DNA from: Chthoniobacter sp.
Lineage (GTDB): Bacteria > Verrucomicrobiota > Verrucomicrobiia > Chthoniobacterales > Chthoniobacteraceae
NCBI GenBank assembly: GCA_021414005.1
Contig: JAIOPH010000030.1
Location: 142,990-206,989 of the forward strand
Direction of reading: 5' to 3'
DNA length: 64,000 nucleotides
The notes beneath the pieces were generated by a model. It saw nothing but the letters and a program-made list of their open reading frames with translations, was not told the DNA's origin and searched no databases. Positions 18,895 through 28,002 of this stretch are shown piece after piece (position 1 is the first letter of the stretch; every line of letters begins with the position of its first letter). Both the position numbers and the translations under genes were made by a program.

Positions 18895-21050
18895 CCTTTC
18901 TCGAAACTGCGGCTCTCACGGCAGCCGTCGTCAATTTTGCCCTCGCCGTTTTCGTTTTTTGGCAGAACCCCAAGGCGACGCTGCATCGGGCCTATCTGAT
19001 CTGGGGTTTGGGTGTCGTGATCTGGAATGGCAGTGTCGTTTTCATGGGAGGAGGCGTAACGACCTCATCCGCGTTAATCTTCGCCAAACTCCTCCAGTTT
19101 GGGATTATCATTGCCCCGATCGGGCTGTTCACGACCTCCATCCTCATCGCCCAACAGCCGCTGCCGAAGCTCCCTTTGGGTCTCTTTTGCGGCTTGCATG
19201 CGTGCTTTATCGGATCGCTTTTTACGGACTGGTTTATCACCGGGGTGCGTCGCATTCCGCACGGTTATTGGTCGATCCCAGGCCCGCTTTTTTGGGCTTA
19301 TACGGTTTCGTACGTAGCTTTGATTGGCGGTTCCATCATCGTGCTTTACCGCGCTCAGCGTGGCGCAAAGTCTCTCCAGCGCATCCGCATTCGCGCAATG
19401 CTCCTGGCCATCGTGCTCATTGCTGGCGCGGGGACAAACGACCTCTATCCGATCCTCGATCCGGTTGACCGCCCCGTCTATCCCTTCACAAATCTGCCGT
19501 TCTACCCGCTCGGGAGCGTCGCAGCATGCATCTACATGACCATAGTCGCCTACAGCGTCCTGCAGCACACGCTGCTGAATGTGCATGTGACGTTGAGCCG
19601 CCTTGTCGCCCACTTTATTCGCGTCGGTTTTGTGGTCCTCACAGGAATCTGCCAATTCCTCATCATCGCCGCCATCGCCCCGGATCAGTTCAACACCATT
19701 CGGGTGGTCTGCGCGCTCGGCGTGCTCACGGTTTCCGCCGTCATCGCGAGCGTGTTCTTTCCACGGATTTTCGGAACGAGCGGGACTGAGTCGTTTGAGC
19801 GCAAGCTCCTCGGCGACAGCTTTGAGTATCAGGATAAGGTTCGCAAGTTCATCACCGTGATGCCGTGGTATGCGGACCTCGATACGCTGATGAAAGATCT
19901 CCAGGACATCTTCGTGCGCTCGTTCCGCATTGAGAGTTATCAGATCATTCTGCGGGACGAATTGAAGAGCGCCTTCGCGCGTTTTTGCTCCTATCCGGAC
20001 GAGCCGACTCGACCGCTGCCGGAGCTTCATGCGCAGTCGCCGATTCTTCGTTATTTCGACTGGGGCAAAGGCGAATACCTAGCTGTCCGGCAGCATCGCG
20101 TCCGTCTCTCGGCCAACACCGTGGAGCGCGAAGCCACCCGGCAGCTCGAAGATTTTGATGCCCAGTTTTGCTTTCCGCTCACGTCGCAAAGTGAACCTTT
20201 CGGCCTGCTGCTGGTCGGCAAGAAAATCTCCGACGAGCCCTTTACGGCCACCGACATCAACCTGCTCGTCGCTTTAGTAAAGAATATGAGTCTGGTCGTG
20301 AACCAAATCCGGCTGAAATCGCAGATTGGCCAGCAGCAGGAGCTTGATCTCCTCGGTCGGATGTCGCGCGGTATGGCCCACGATCTGAACAACCTGCTCA
20401 CGCCGGTGCTCACCCTTTTGCAACTTTCCTTCGAGACGAAGGAAGCCTTGGACGACGAACTCCTCCCCGTCGCCCTGCGCAACATCAAATCCATGCAGTC
20501 CTACATCCGCGAGGCGCTGTTTTTCTCCGAAAATCTGCGGCTCGACCTCCATCTCGGTCGGCTCGATCTCGTGGTGCAGCGCTCCGTCGAACTCGCCCGC
20601 GCCAGTCGGAAAAAGGAAGTCGAGGTCATCTCCGTCACGCCGGGTGAAGTACTCGTGGAAATGGACGAGGTGCTGATGCAACGCCTGATCGCCAACCTCA
20701 TCTCCAACGCCATTGATGCCTCCCCGGTGCATTCGCAAATTCACGTCCACCTCGAACGCCTCGGACGCACCAACGATACCGAGTGGGTGCGCGTCCGTGT
20801 GGTGGATCAAGGCGAGGGCATTCCCAAGGAGAACCTCAATCGCATTCTCAAACCCTATTTCACGACGAAAAATCGCGGCGACGAAGCCCGTGGCTTTGGA
20901 CTCGGACTGGCCATCTCCGGCAAGATCGTAAATCTGCATGGCGGCAATCTTTCGATTGCCAGCGTGCTGAAAAAAGGCACAACCGTGCAGTTCGATTTGC
21001 CCGTTCGCCAGCCCATCACAGCCACCACCCCCGTCGCCCTTTCCGTCTGA
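18891..21050 (+). CDS. Membrane histidine kinase (7TM - GAF-like - HisKA - HATPase)
   Basis: A 719-residue sensor kinase. Residues about 1-290 hold seven or eight hydrophobic helices of the histidine-kinase N-terminal 7TM type. A GAF-like region follows (about 310-470, ending FCFPLTSQSEPFGLLLVGKK). The H-box is RMSRGMAHDLNNLLTPVL with H497, and the ATPase has DQGEGIPKENL and GFGLGLAISGKI. It lacks a receiver domain, but the next gene, which starts at the following base, begins with one. Start overlaps the ketosynthase stop as ATGA. Confidence 0.88.
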   Translation: MTFLETAALTAAVVNFALAVFVFWQNPKATLHRAYLIWGLGVVIWNGSVVFMGGGVTTSSALIFAKLLQFGIIIAPIGLFTTSILIAQQPLPKLPLGLFCGLHACFIGSLFTDWFITGVRRIPHGYWSIPGPLFWAYTVSYVALIGGSIIVLYRAQRGAKSLQRIRIRAMLLAIVLIAGAGTNDLYPILDPVDRPVYPFTNLPFYPLGSVAACIYMTIVAYSVLQHTLLNVHVTLSRLVAHFIRVGFVVLTGICQFLIIAAIAPDQFNTIRVVCALGVLTVSAVIASVFFPRIFGTSGTESFERKLLGDSFEYQDKVRKFITVMPWYADLDTLMKDLQDIFVRSFRIESYQIILRDELKSAFARFCSYPDEPTRPLPELHAQSPILRYFDWGKGEYLAVRQHRVRLSANTVEREATRQLEDFDAQFCFPLTSQSEPFGLLLVGKKISDEPFTATDINLLVALVKNMSLVVNQIRLKSQIGQQQELDLLGRMSRGMAHDLNNLLTPVLTLLQLSFETKEALDDELLPVALRNIKSMQSYIREALFFSENLRLDLHLGRLDLVVQRSVELARASRKKEVEVISVTPGEVLVEMDEVLMQRLIANLISNAIDASPVHSQIHVHLERLGRTNDTEWVRVRVVDQGEGIPKENLNRILKPYFTTKNRGDEARGFGLGLAISGKIVNLHGGNLSIASVLKKGTTVQFDLPVRQPITATTPVALSV

Positions 21051-23060
21051 ATGCGTTCACTCTTAGTTGTCACCAAGCACCTCTCATTCGCCAATGCCAT
21101 CGCCAGTGCGCTTGATCCGTCCGCATTTCAGATCATTGCCAAGGAAGCTGTCGCCGAGGCTGAAGTTCTTCTTTCCCGAGGCGGAATCGACGCGGCCATT
21201 CTCGACCTCGAACTGACCGACGCGCGGGCCGTCCGGCTGATCGAGGAGATGAAGACTTTTGCGCCGGACTGTCCGGTGCTCGTTTATACGGGTGATAAGC
21301 AATGGGAGTGGGAGGAGGACGCCTATATCCTCGGTGTCGCCCATGTCCTGACAAAACCGGTGCGGGGGAAGCTGCTAAATACCCTGTTCGACCGCATGTT
21401 CCCCCAGGATGAAGTCGCGGCGCCACTGGCGCTCCCGACCGTGAACACCATCGAACCCCCGGTCCTGCGTCCCTACGTAGATCAAGTGCGTACGCTCGAA
21501 GGTTTCCGCCGTTTTGCGGGGCTCCTCACGCACAGCCTCGAATCCGCAGCGCTGCTCAAAAATTTTCTCCTCCTGCTGCGCGAAATCATCGGCGTGAATC
21601 GGGCGATCATTTTTCTCCGCAAACCTGCGGGCGTCCTCGATGGCGCCCCGCTCACTCCGGACGATCGCTGGCTGCTTCCCGCGTGCGCCATCGGTCACGA
21701 TCAGGGCTTTCTCCGACATGTCGGGCTCTCGCTTGGGGCGGGGATCGGCGGGCATCTGCATCGGCAGGGCCGGATCATCCGCGCGGGTAGTTACGAAGCC
21801 AAAGCGAATCGCGAAATTGCCAAGGAATTCCAACTCATGGGCGCGGAAGTCGCCATCCCGATCCTCGACCGGCAGACGCTAATCGGTGTCGTCGTTTTCG
21901 ATGAAAGGCTGACTGGCGAGCCCTACGCGAACGAAGAGTTGGCGATCATTTTTCACATGCTGGAGGAAGTGGGGCTGGCCGTCCGCAATACGTGGTTGCA
22001 CGACCAACTGTCCGCCAATCACGCGATGATTTCCGACATCCTCAGCCACATTGGCAGCGGCTGCCTCGTGATCGGACCGAACCTCGACACACTCCACGTC
22101 AACGCCGCTGCCGAGCGATTCTTCCTCCAGGATTTCCCCGGCAAATCGCGACTGGAATTTACTGATTTGCCGCAGGCCCTCGGGAGCAAGGTTTTCACCG
22201 TCATCAAGACGGGCACGGGTGTGCCGGGCTTCAAGTATCAGCGCGCCGACTCGCCAGAGCTTTTCTACCGCATTTCGATTCTTCCGTTCGACACCCAAAG
22301 CGCGCAGGCGAGTAACGCCGCGCTGCTTATCATCGAGGACATCACCGAACACGAACGCGCGCAGAAACTCGAAATCGAGAGCGCCAATCTTCGCCTGATC
22401 AAATCCATGGCCGAGCATCTGGCGCACGAAATCGGCAACTCTCTTGTGCCGCTTTCCACCCATCAGCAATTGCTCAAGGAGGCAATCAACGACCCGGAGT
22501 TTCAGGAGTCGCTTTCCTCCGTGATGGCGAACGGCGTAAAGCGCATCTCGCGGCTCGCCAGTCAGATGGTCTTCCTCGCCCGTGAGTGGCAGGCCGACTT
22601 TCGGGAAACAGCCGCCATTTCCGACCTGTTGGTGGAGGCCTTCCATGAGGCCCATACATTCCTGCCCGGACGAAAGCTGGCGCAGCTTAGCTTCAACAAA
22701 GACATCGCGCCGTGGAAGGTCGCGGGCGATCTCAAGGCGCTGCGCCACGCTTTTTCCGAAATCATGCTCAACGCCCTCCAGGCGAACCCCGACGAACCTA
22801 CTGTGGCCGTGTATCTCGCCACCGGGAATGGCGGCACCTCGCAACTCGAGGTCGAGGTGCGCGACTCCGGGCCGGGCTTCAATGCGGAACTCGCCCAGCG
22901 CGCGTCGGAGCCGTTCTTTTCCACCCGCAATGTCGGCCTTGGCCTCGGGTTGACGGTTTCACGCAAGATCATCGAGAGCCACCACGGCAGGATTGAGATT
23001 CCACTATCGCAAAAAGGCGAGTCGGGGCTTGTCCGCGTCTCGCTTCCACTGACCAACTAA
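21051..23060 (+). CDS. Receiver - GAF - PAS-like - histidine kinase hybrid
   Basis: A 669-residue soluble signalling protein that starts directly after the previous stop codon. It begins with a receiver-like domain (phospho-acceptor D52 in AAILDLELTD; Lys in VLTKPVRGK), then a GAF-like domain (about 160-320), a PAS-like domain (about 330-435, ending LLIIEDITEHERAQK), the H-box MAEHLAHEIGNSLVPLS with H459, and a HATPase domain (VRDSGPGFNAEL, NVGLGLGLTVSRKI). The order receiver-first suggests it is a phosphorelay target of the upstream membrane kinase that then signals onward. Confidence 0.85.
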   Translation: MRSLLVVTKHLSFANAIASALDPSAFQIIAKEAVAEAEVLLSRGGIDAAILDLELTDARAVRLIEEMKTFAPDCPVLVYTGDKQWEWEEDAYILGVAHVLTKPVRGKLLNTLFDRMFPQDEVAAPLALPTVNTIEPPVLRPYVDQVRTLEGFRRFAGLLTHSLESAALLKNFLLLLREIIGVNRAIIFLRKPAGVLDGAPLTPDDRWLLPACAIGHDQGFLRHVGLSLGAGIGGHLHRQGRIIRAGSYEAKANREIAKEFQLMGAEVAIPILDRQTLIGVVVFDERLTGEPYANEELAIIFHMLEEVGLAVRNTWLHDQLSANHAMISDILSHIGSGCLVIGPNLDTLHVNAAAERFFLQDFPGKSRLEFTDLPQALGSKVFTVIKTGTGVPGFKYQRADSPELFYRISILPFDTQSAQASNAALLIIEDITEHERAQKLEIESANLRLIKSMAEHLAHEIGNSLVPLSTHQQLLKEAINDPEFQESLSSVMANGVKRISRLASQMVFLAREWQADFRETAAISDLLVEAFHEAHTFLPGRKLAQLSFNKDIAPWKVAGDLKALRHAFSEIMLNALQANPDEPTVAVYLATGNGGTSQLEVEVRDSGPGFNAELAQRASEPFFSTRNVGLGLGLTVSRKIIESHHGRIEIPLSQKGESGLVRVSLPLTN

Positions 23061-23127
23061 TGCCAGCCTCAGAGAACACAAACTTGTCGCTGGCCAAGGC
23101 ATCTGAATTGCTCTCTCATCCGCGCCT

Positions 23128-24360
23128 ATGAAGACCAACCCCCTAATTTGCGTCGCCACGCTGTTTGCGCTTTCCGCGCCGACCGCCTTCTCCCTCGGCT
23201 TCCGCATCGCCGATCAAAACGCCGAAGCCACGGCCCGAGGCAATGCCTTCGCCGCCACCGCCGACAACCCATCCGCCGTTTTCTACAACCCTGCGGGTAT
23301 CACGCAGCTCGAAGGCACCCGCGCCCTGCTTGGCAGCTACGCCACCACTCTTCGCGAGCGTGTCGATCCCGCCGCACCTGGCGCGCCCGCTTTTTCCAAC
23401 ACCAACCACGAACTGCAATTCGTCCCGACCTTTTTCGCCACGACCAAGGCCAAGGATTTCCCGCTCGCCTTTGGTGTCGGGGTCTATGCGCCGTACGGTT
23501 TGGGTTTGGAATATCCCGACGACACGCCCTTCCGGACTCTGGCCCGCAAAGGAAAAATCGTCTATCTCACGATCAACCCGGTGGTCGCTTGGAAGATCAC
23601 CGACACTCTGTCCGTTGCAGTCGGTCCGACCGTCAATTACGGCAGCGCGGAGCTCCAGCAAGGCGTGCTCGCCACAGGAGATACCTTCAAGTTCAAAGGC
23701 GACGGCATCAGTTATGGCATCACGGCTGGCCTGAAATGGGATCCGCATCGCATGCACCATTTCGGCATCACTTACCACGGTCCCACGACCATCGACTTCA
23801 GCGGCCACACCACCCTTCGCACCGATCCCTTCACGGTCGCCACGCCCTTTGGTCCGTTCCCAGTGGCCGGCATTGACCGCCGCGAGGATGCCGACGCTCG
23901 CTTCCACATCCCGCAGAATGTCGTCCTCGGCTACTCCTTCACTCCCACGCCCGATTGGAATTTCGAGTTCAACGCGGACTGGACCGACTGGAACGACCTT
24001 AACACCGTCACCCTGCACCAGCAGCGCAGCGGCAATGTCGCCCTGCCCTTCAATTGGCAGGCCAGTTGGTTCTGGGAATTCGGTATTACGAAGAAATTCA
24101 CTGACGGCTGGCAGGCCAGTATCGGTTATATCTGGAGCGAAAACTCGGTGCCCGAGACTAGCTTCAACCCAATCGTCCCCGACTCGAACCGCCACGTCCT
24201 CAGCGCCGGCTTCGGGCAGAAACGCGACCGCTTTAACTGGAACATCGCCTATCAATGGGCGTATGGCCCCACTCGCACCATTAACCAAGGCACCTCCGCC
24301 GACGGTCGCTACCGCGCTCAAGGCAACGCCATCAACCTGACCTTTGGATACGATTTTTGA
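23128..24360 (+). CDS. FadL/OmpP1/TodX-family outer-membrane transporter
   Basis: A 410-residue outer-membrane beta-barrel with a signal peptide (MKTNPLICVATLFALSAPTAF), the FadL N-terminal hatch signature GFRIADQNAEATARGNAFA followed by DNPSAVFYNPAGI, and a C-terminal aromatic strand ending GYDF. FadL proteins let hydrophobic molecules such as long-chain fatty acids or aromatics cross the outer membrane. It lies between two kinase genes and downstream of a ketosynthase, so a hydrophobic ligand may link the cluster. Confidence 0.9.
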   Translation: MKTNPLICVATLFALSAPTAFSLGFRIADQNAEATARGNAFAATADNPSAVFYNPAGITQLEGTRALLGSYATTLRERVDPAAPGAPAFSNTNHELQFVPTFFATTKAKDFPLAFGVGVYAPYGLGLEYPDDTPFRTLARKGKIVYLTINPVVAWKITDTLSVAVGPTVNYGSAELQQGVLATGDTFKFKGDGISYGITAGLKWDPHRMHHFGITYHGPTTIDFSGHTTLRTDPFTVATPFGPFPVAGIDRREDADARFHIPQNVVLGYSFTPTPDWNFEFNADWTDWNDLNTVTLHQQRSGNVALPFNWQASWFWEFGITKKFTDGWQASIGYIWSENSVPETSFNPIVPDSNRHVLSAGFGQKRDRFNWNIAYQWAYGPTRTINQGTSADGRYRAQGNAINLTFGYDF

Positions 24361-25606
24361 AACCCCGACGCTGCCTCCGCCGCCGGAGCCGCAGATCACC
24401 AAACCGACCCTCCTGATCGTCGATGACGAAGAGGGGCCCCGGCAGTCGCTGCGCATCGTTTTTAAAAACGACTACCATGTCCTGCTGGCGACCAACGGCA
24501 CCGACGCTATCGAGCTGGTTAAGACCAACGACGTCCACGTTTGCGTCCTCGACATCATGATGATGGGCATTTCCGGCGTCGAGGCGCTCAAGGAGATCAA
24601 GCTGGTTAACCCCTCGGTCGAGGTCATCATGCTCACCGCTTTCGAAACCATCGAAACCGCCCGACAGGCACTGCGTCACGGAGCAAGCGACTACCTGAAC
24701 AAACCCTTCGACATTTCCACCATGCGCGCCGCGGTGGCTCACGCCGCGCAGAAGCACCGCGCCAACCTGGAGTTCAAACGCGGCAACGAAGAACTCCATG
24801 TCCTCCAGGAGAAAATCGAAAGTCACCGCCTAGGAGAGGAAATGGCCAAGAACCAGGGCGAGATTTACGCCAGCGTTCTGCACGACATTAACAGTCCGCT
24901 GACCATTATCTCTGGCTTCGTCGAACTCATCAACCGATCCATCGAAAACGCCGACACCGTCGAGGGCACCCAACTGGATAACATCAAGGGGGACCTCAAT
25001 CGGCTCAACGGACAGGTCGCGCGCTGCGTCGAAATCTCTCGCCGTTACCTCAGCTTCCTCAACGGCCAAGGCACCGTAAAATCCTACGTCGCCGTGAATC
25101 AGGTGATGAGCGATCTCACCGAACTCCTCAGCCGACACCCCAGCGCTCGTGGCCACGAACTTACCGTCCGCGGCCTTGACCCTGATCTCACCGCTGCGAT
25201 CAACGGCACCGACTTCCTCCAGATCCTCCTCAACCTCACCATCAACGCCCTTCAGTCCACGCCGGAGCCCCACCTCGTTTCCGTCAGTTGCCAGCGCCAT
25301 CCAGAGCCGCTGGAGATTGAAAAAATTGAGGATCACGCCGAACAGCGCGTCATCAACCGCGACGCCTTTGCCAACCGGTCCCCGCTTCTCACGATCGAGG
25401 TCCAGGACAGCGGACCCGGCATTCCGCCGGAAATTCTCCGTCGTATGTTCGAGGAACGCTTTACCACCAAGCCCCCCGAGCACGGCACCGGCCTCGGTCT
25501 CTCCATCGTCAAACGCCTCGTCAAAGAAGCCGAAGGCGCGCTCATCATTCAGACCAGACTTGGAGTCGGCTCAAAGTTCACCGTCTGCCTGCAGACGGTC
25601 CCCTGA
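24344..25606 (+). CDS. Response-regulator/histidine-kinase hybrid
   Basis: A 420-residue soluble protein: receiver domain first (TLLIVDDEEGP, acceptor D70 in VCVLDIMMMGISG, DYLNKPFDI), then a short coiled linker, the H-box YASVLHDINSPLTIISG with H180, and a HATPase domain (NLTINALQ, VQDSGPGIPPEIL, GTGLGLSIVKRL). The only start that fits is TTG at 24344, because an in-frame TGA lies at 24338-24340 and no ATG or GTG comes before the receiver. The start is 17 bases inside the fadL-like gene, so translation is likely coupled to it. Confidence 0.85.
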   Translation: MDTIFETPTLPPPPEPQITKPTLLIVDDEEGPRQSLRIVFKNDYHVLLATNGTDAIELVKTNDVHVCVLDIMMMGISGVEALKEIKLVNPSVEVIMLTAFETIETARQALRHGASDYLNKPFDISTMRAAVAHAAQKHRANLEFKRGNEELHVLQEKIESHRLGEEMAKNQGEIYASVLHDINSPLTIISGFVELINRSIENADTVEGTQLDNIKGDLNRLNGQVARCVEISRRYLSFLNGQGTVKSYVAVNQVMSDLTELLSRHPSARGHELTVRGLDPDLTAAINGTDFLQILLNLTINALQSTPEPHLVSVSCQRHPEPLEIEKIEDHAEQRVINRDAFANRSPLLTIEVQDSGPGIPPEILRRMFEERFTTKPPEHGTGLGLSIVKRLVKEAEGALIIQTRLGVGSKFTVCLQTVP

Positions 25607-25612
25607 CCTCCG

Positions 25613-26035
25613 TCAGCCCCCGGCGCTCGTCAGTGGATGCATCTGGCGGCGAATTGATCGCGACTTGGCCAGCGGAATCAGCACCAGCGCCTGTAAGCCA
25701 ATTCCCGCCAACCCCGGACGGACCATTCCGTCAGGTCGAGTCATCTTTCCTCCGATGACGAAAAACATCGCCGCCGAGAACGCCGTGATCGAAACCACGA
25801 GGATCACGCCCAGCGTGTAGCGCGTCCACGACATCCGCCGCCACATCCCGACCAGCAGGAGCTTTGTGCAAAGTCCACTCATCACCGCCACGCCCAACAG
25901 CGGCGGTGCCGGGTTGAACTCATTCAGACTGAATTTCACGAGCAGGTAATCCGCACCGCCGAGCAGGAGAAACATGATGAAGATCCAAATCCGGGCGCGG
26001 AGTTTCCAGTTCGGTGGGGCAATCGGGGTAGACAT
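25613..26035 (-). CDS. Small membrane protein of unknown function
   Basis: A 140-residue protein with four hydrophobic segments (about residues 15-32, 40-58, 70-92, 105-122). No known domain was recognised. The start MSTPIAPPNWK at 26035 is preferred to an in-frame ATG 16 codons upstream, since the hydrophobic part begins soon after it. It converges on the kinase at 24344-25606 with a six-base gap and is divergent from the Ig-like protein gene. Confidence 0.6.
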   Translation of the reverse strand: MSTPIAPPNWKLRARIWIFIMFLLLGGADYLLVKFSLNEFNPAPPLLGVAVMSGLCTKLLLVGMWRRMSWTRYTLGVILVVSITAFSAAMFFVIGGKMTRPDGMVRPGLAGIGLQALVLIPLAKSRSIRRQMHPLTSAGG

Positions 26036-26169
26036 CGGGCGGATTGAGCGCGCCACATTGTTCTGCCTCACCCACAACCGCAATTCCTGAATTTTCCGCC
26101 AGCATTTGCGTGGCTACTCGCGTGCGGAAAGATTCGACGCCCCGCGCACCGCACGCAATCTTTCGGTCC

Positions 26170-27990
26170 GTGAGAAAGTCCTCCCTCAGCCATATCTGGC
26201 GCGCTTCCGTTTACGGGCTGGTGCTCGCCCTGGCTCCGTGGGGCGGGGCGGCGGAGCGAAAAAAGGATCCGTTGCCCGAGATTCCGCCGCCGGTCCAGCC
26301 GCTGACGGTCAAAGTTCAGCGCGGCGAAAACGTGGAAATTCAATTGCGCATCCATGGGAGCAGGAATGAACCGCTGAGGTTTCTCATCCGCACCCCGCCG
26401 GAGCACGGGCGGCTGACCGAGCCGCGAGCGCTGAATCGCGAAATCGGTGTGGTGACCTACACTCCGCCGGCCAACCCGATAATCATGCGCGACCGCTTTC
26501 TCTATGCGGTGCAGACCAGCGTCGGCGTTTCGGCGTCCGCGGAAGTGGCCATCACCATCCTTGATTCGCCGCCGGAACTCGCCTTGCCAGAGGCGCTCAA
26601 TTTCTCCTTGCTTCCGGTCGGCTCCGTAGTCACCAAGCAACTGGAACTCGTCAACCGAGGTGGAGGCATTGCTGAGGGCAAAGTTGTGATCGGAACGCCG
26701 TGGAAAATCGATGGGCCGGCGGGCTATCGGCTGACATCGGGCGCTCGGATGATTTTCAAAATCGCCTTCGCTCCGGAGGCCCCCGGCATTTTCGACACGC
26801 TCATGCGCTTCACGTCACAACCGGAAGCGAGTGTGACTGTGCATGGCGAGGCGATTGCCGCGCTCACGGCCATTCCTGCAAAGATTGCGCTGCAACAAGG
26901 AGACGTCGGCGATCCCGTGCGTGCCGGCTCCTTTGAACTCACCAATGCGACCGACACCGAGCGGCGGGTGGAACTCACAGGCGGGGTGAGGCTTCAAATC
27001 CCGCGTAATCTGACGGTGCCTGCGCAGGGGGCGGTGAAAGTGTCGGCGCTGACTGCTGCGAACGATGTCGCGTCGTTGGACGACGAGATTCGCGTCGAAG
27101 CTCGGGGTTTTGCGGTCGTCGTGCCCGTGCGCGCCGCTGCCGTCGGCCCCATCGTGCGGACCACTCGCTCCAGCGTCAGCTTTGGAAGGGTGGACGCCAC
27201 AAAATCAGCGGAAGCTGGACTCGAGCTGGAAAACATCGGCGGCACGGTGGCGAATGTGAGTTTGGAGATTGTGAGTCCGTTCAAGACGGAGCCGCGAATC
27301 CAATTGGCCCCCGGCGAGAAAAAGTCGGTGATTTTGCGCATGAACCCGGCCGCAGCGGGGCGGCACCGCGCCTTGCTCAAGGTGAAAGGAGAAAGGCAGG
27401 AGTTGGAGATTCCGGTCGAAGCGGAACTTTTCGCCGCGGCCGTGTCGGTGCCACCGACGGAAGTGGCAACGCCTCCCGCAGTGCCGGCGTCGGAAATCGC
27501 GATCACCTCGCCCGCGAGCCCAGCCACTTCGCCAACCGCGAGTTTGCCGGAGGGTGTTTTTGCCAATCTTCGACCCGTGGCAGGAGTGAAAACTACCGCC
27601 GTCACCCAGCACACCGCCACCTTGGAGTGGCCGGTCGCGCTCCACGGTGCCACCCAGTTTCGCGTGGAATATCGCATCCTTGAAATTAGCCCGGAGAGTG
27701 AACTGCAAGTGCGCTGGGATGCCCTTCCCGGCGTCAGTATTCGGCGCGAGGGCGACCGGTATGTCGCTGCGCTTCGCGAGCTAGAGCCAGCGACGCATTT
27801 TGGCGTTCGAGTCGTCCCGCTGACTCCCGGTGGCGAGACGACCGAGCCGCTTTTCTTTCACCATTTTGCCACACTCCCGAAGCGGAATTGGCTACCGACC
27901 GTCACGCCACTCCGCATCCTCCTCGCGGTCCTCGCCGGCTGTGTATTCTTCGTGTGGCGGCAACGCCGGGCGGAGCGACGCCGCATCTGA
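26170..27990 (+). CDS. Exported Ig-like/FN3 protein with C-terminal membrane anchor
   Basis: A protein of about 606 residues, unrecognised as a whole. It seems to start at GTG 26170, placing a signal peptide (VYGLVLALAPWGGAAE) at the N-terminus; an ATG at 26044 would put 42 extra residues before it. The body is repeated beta-sandwich modules of the ASH/Ig type (for example FGRVDATKSAEAGLELENIGG), then a Pro/Ala/Thr-rich linker (about 450-500) and an FN3-like module (TTAVTQHTATLEWPVALHG to LEPATHFGVRVVPL). One hydrophobic helix (LLAVLAGCVFFVW) followed by an Arg-rich tail ends the protein, so it is probably anchored with its bulk in the periplasm. Confidence 0.65.
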   Translation: MRKSSLSHIWRASVYGLVLALAPWGGAAERKKDPLPEIPPPVQPLTVKVQRGENVEIQLRIHGSRNEPLRFLIRTPPEHGRLTEPRALNREIGVVTYTPPANPIIMRDRFLYAVQTSVGVSASAEVAITILDSPPELALPEALNFSLLPVGSVVTKQLELVNRGGGIAEGKVVIGTPWKIDGPAGYRLTSGARMIFKIAFAPEAPGIFDTLMRFTSQPEASVTVHGEAIAALTAIPAKIALQQGDVGDPVRAGSFELTNATDTERRVELTGGVRLQIPRNLTVPAQGAVKVSALTAANDVASLDDEIRVEARGFAVVVPVRAAAVGPIVRTTRSSVSFGRVDATKSAEAGLELENIGGTVANVSLEIVSPFKTEPRIQLAPGEKKSVILRMNPAAAGRHRALLKVKGERQELEIPVEAELFAAAVSVPPTEVATPPAVPASEIAITSPASPATSPTASLPEGVFANLRPVAGVKTTAVTQHTATLEWPVALHGATQFRVEYRILEISPESELQVRWDALPGVSIRREGDRYVAALRELEPATHFGVRVVPLTPGGETTEPLFFHHFATLPKRNWLPTVTPLRILLAVLAGCVFFVWRQRRAERRRI

Positions 27991-28002
27991 GCCGCTGCGC
28001 TT

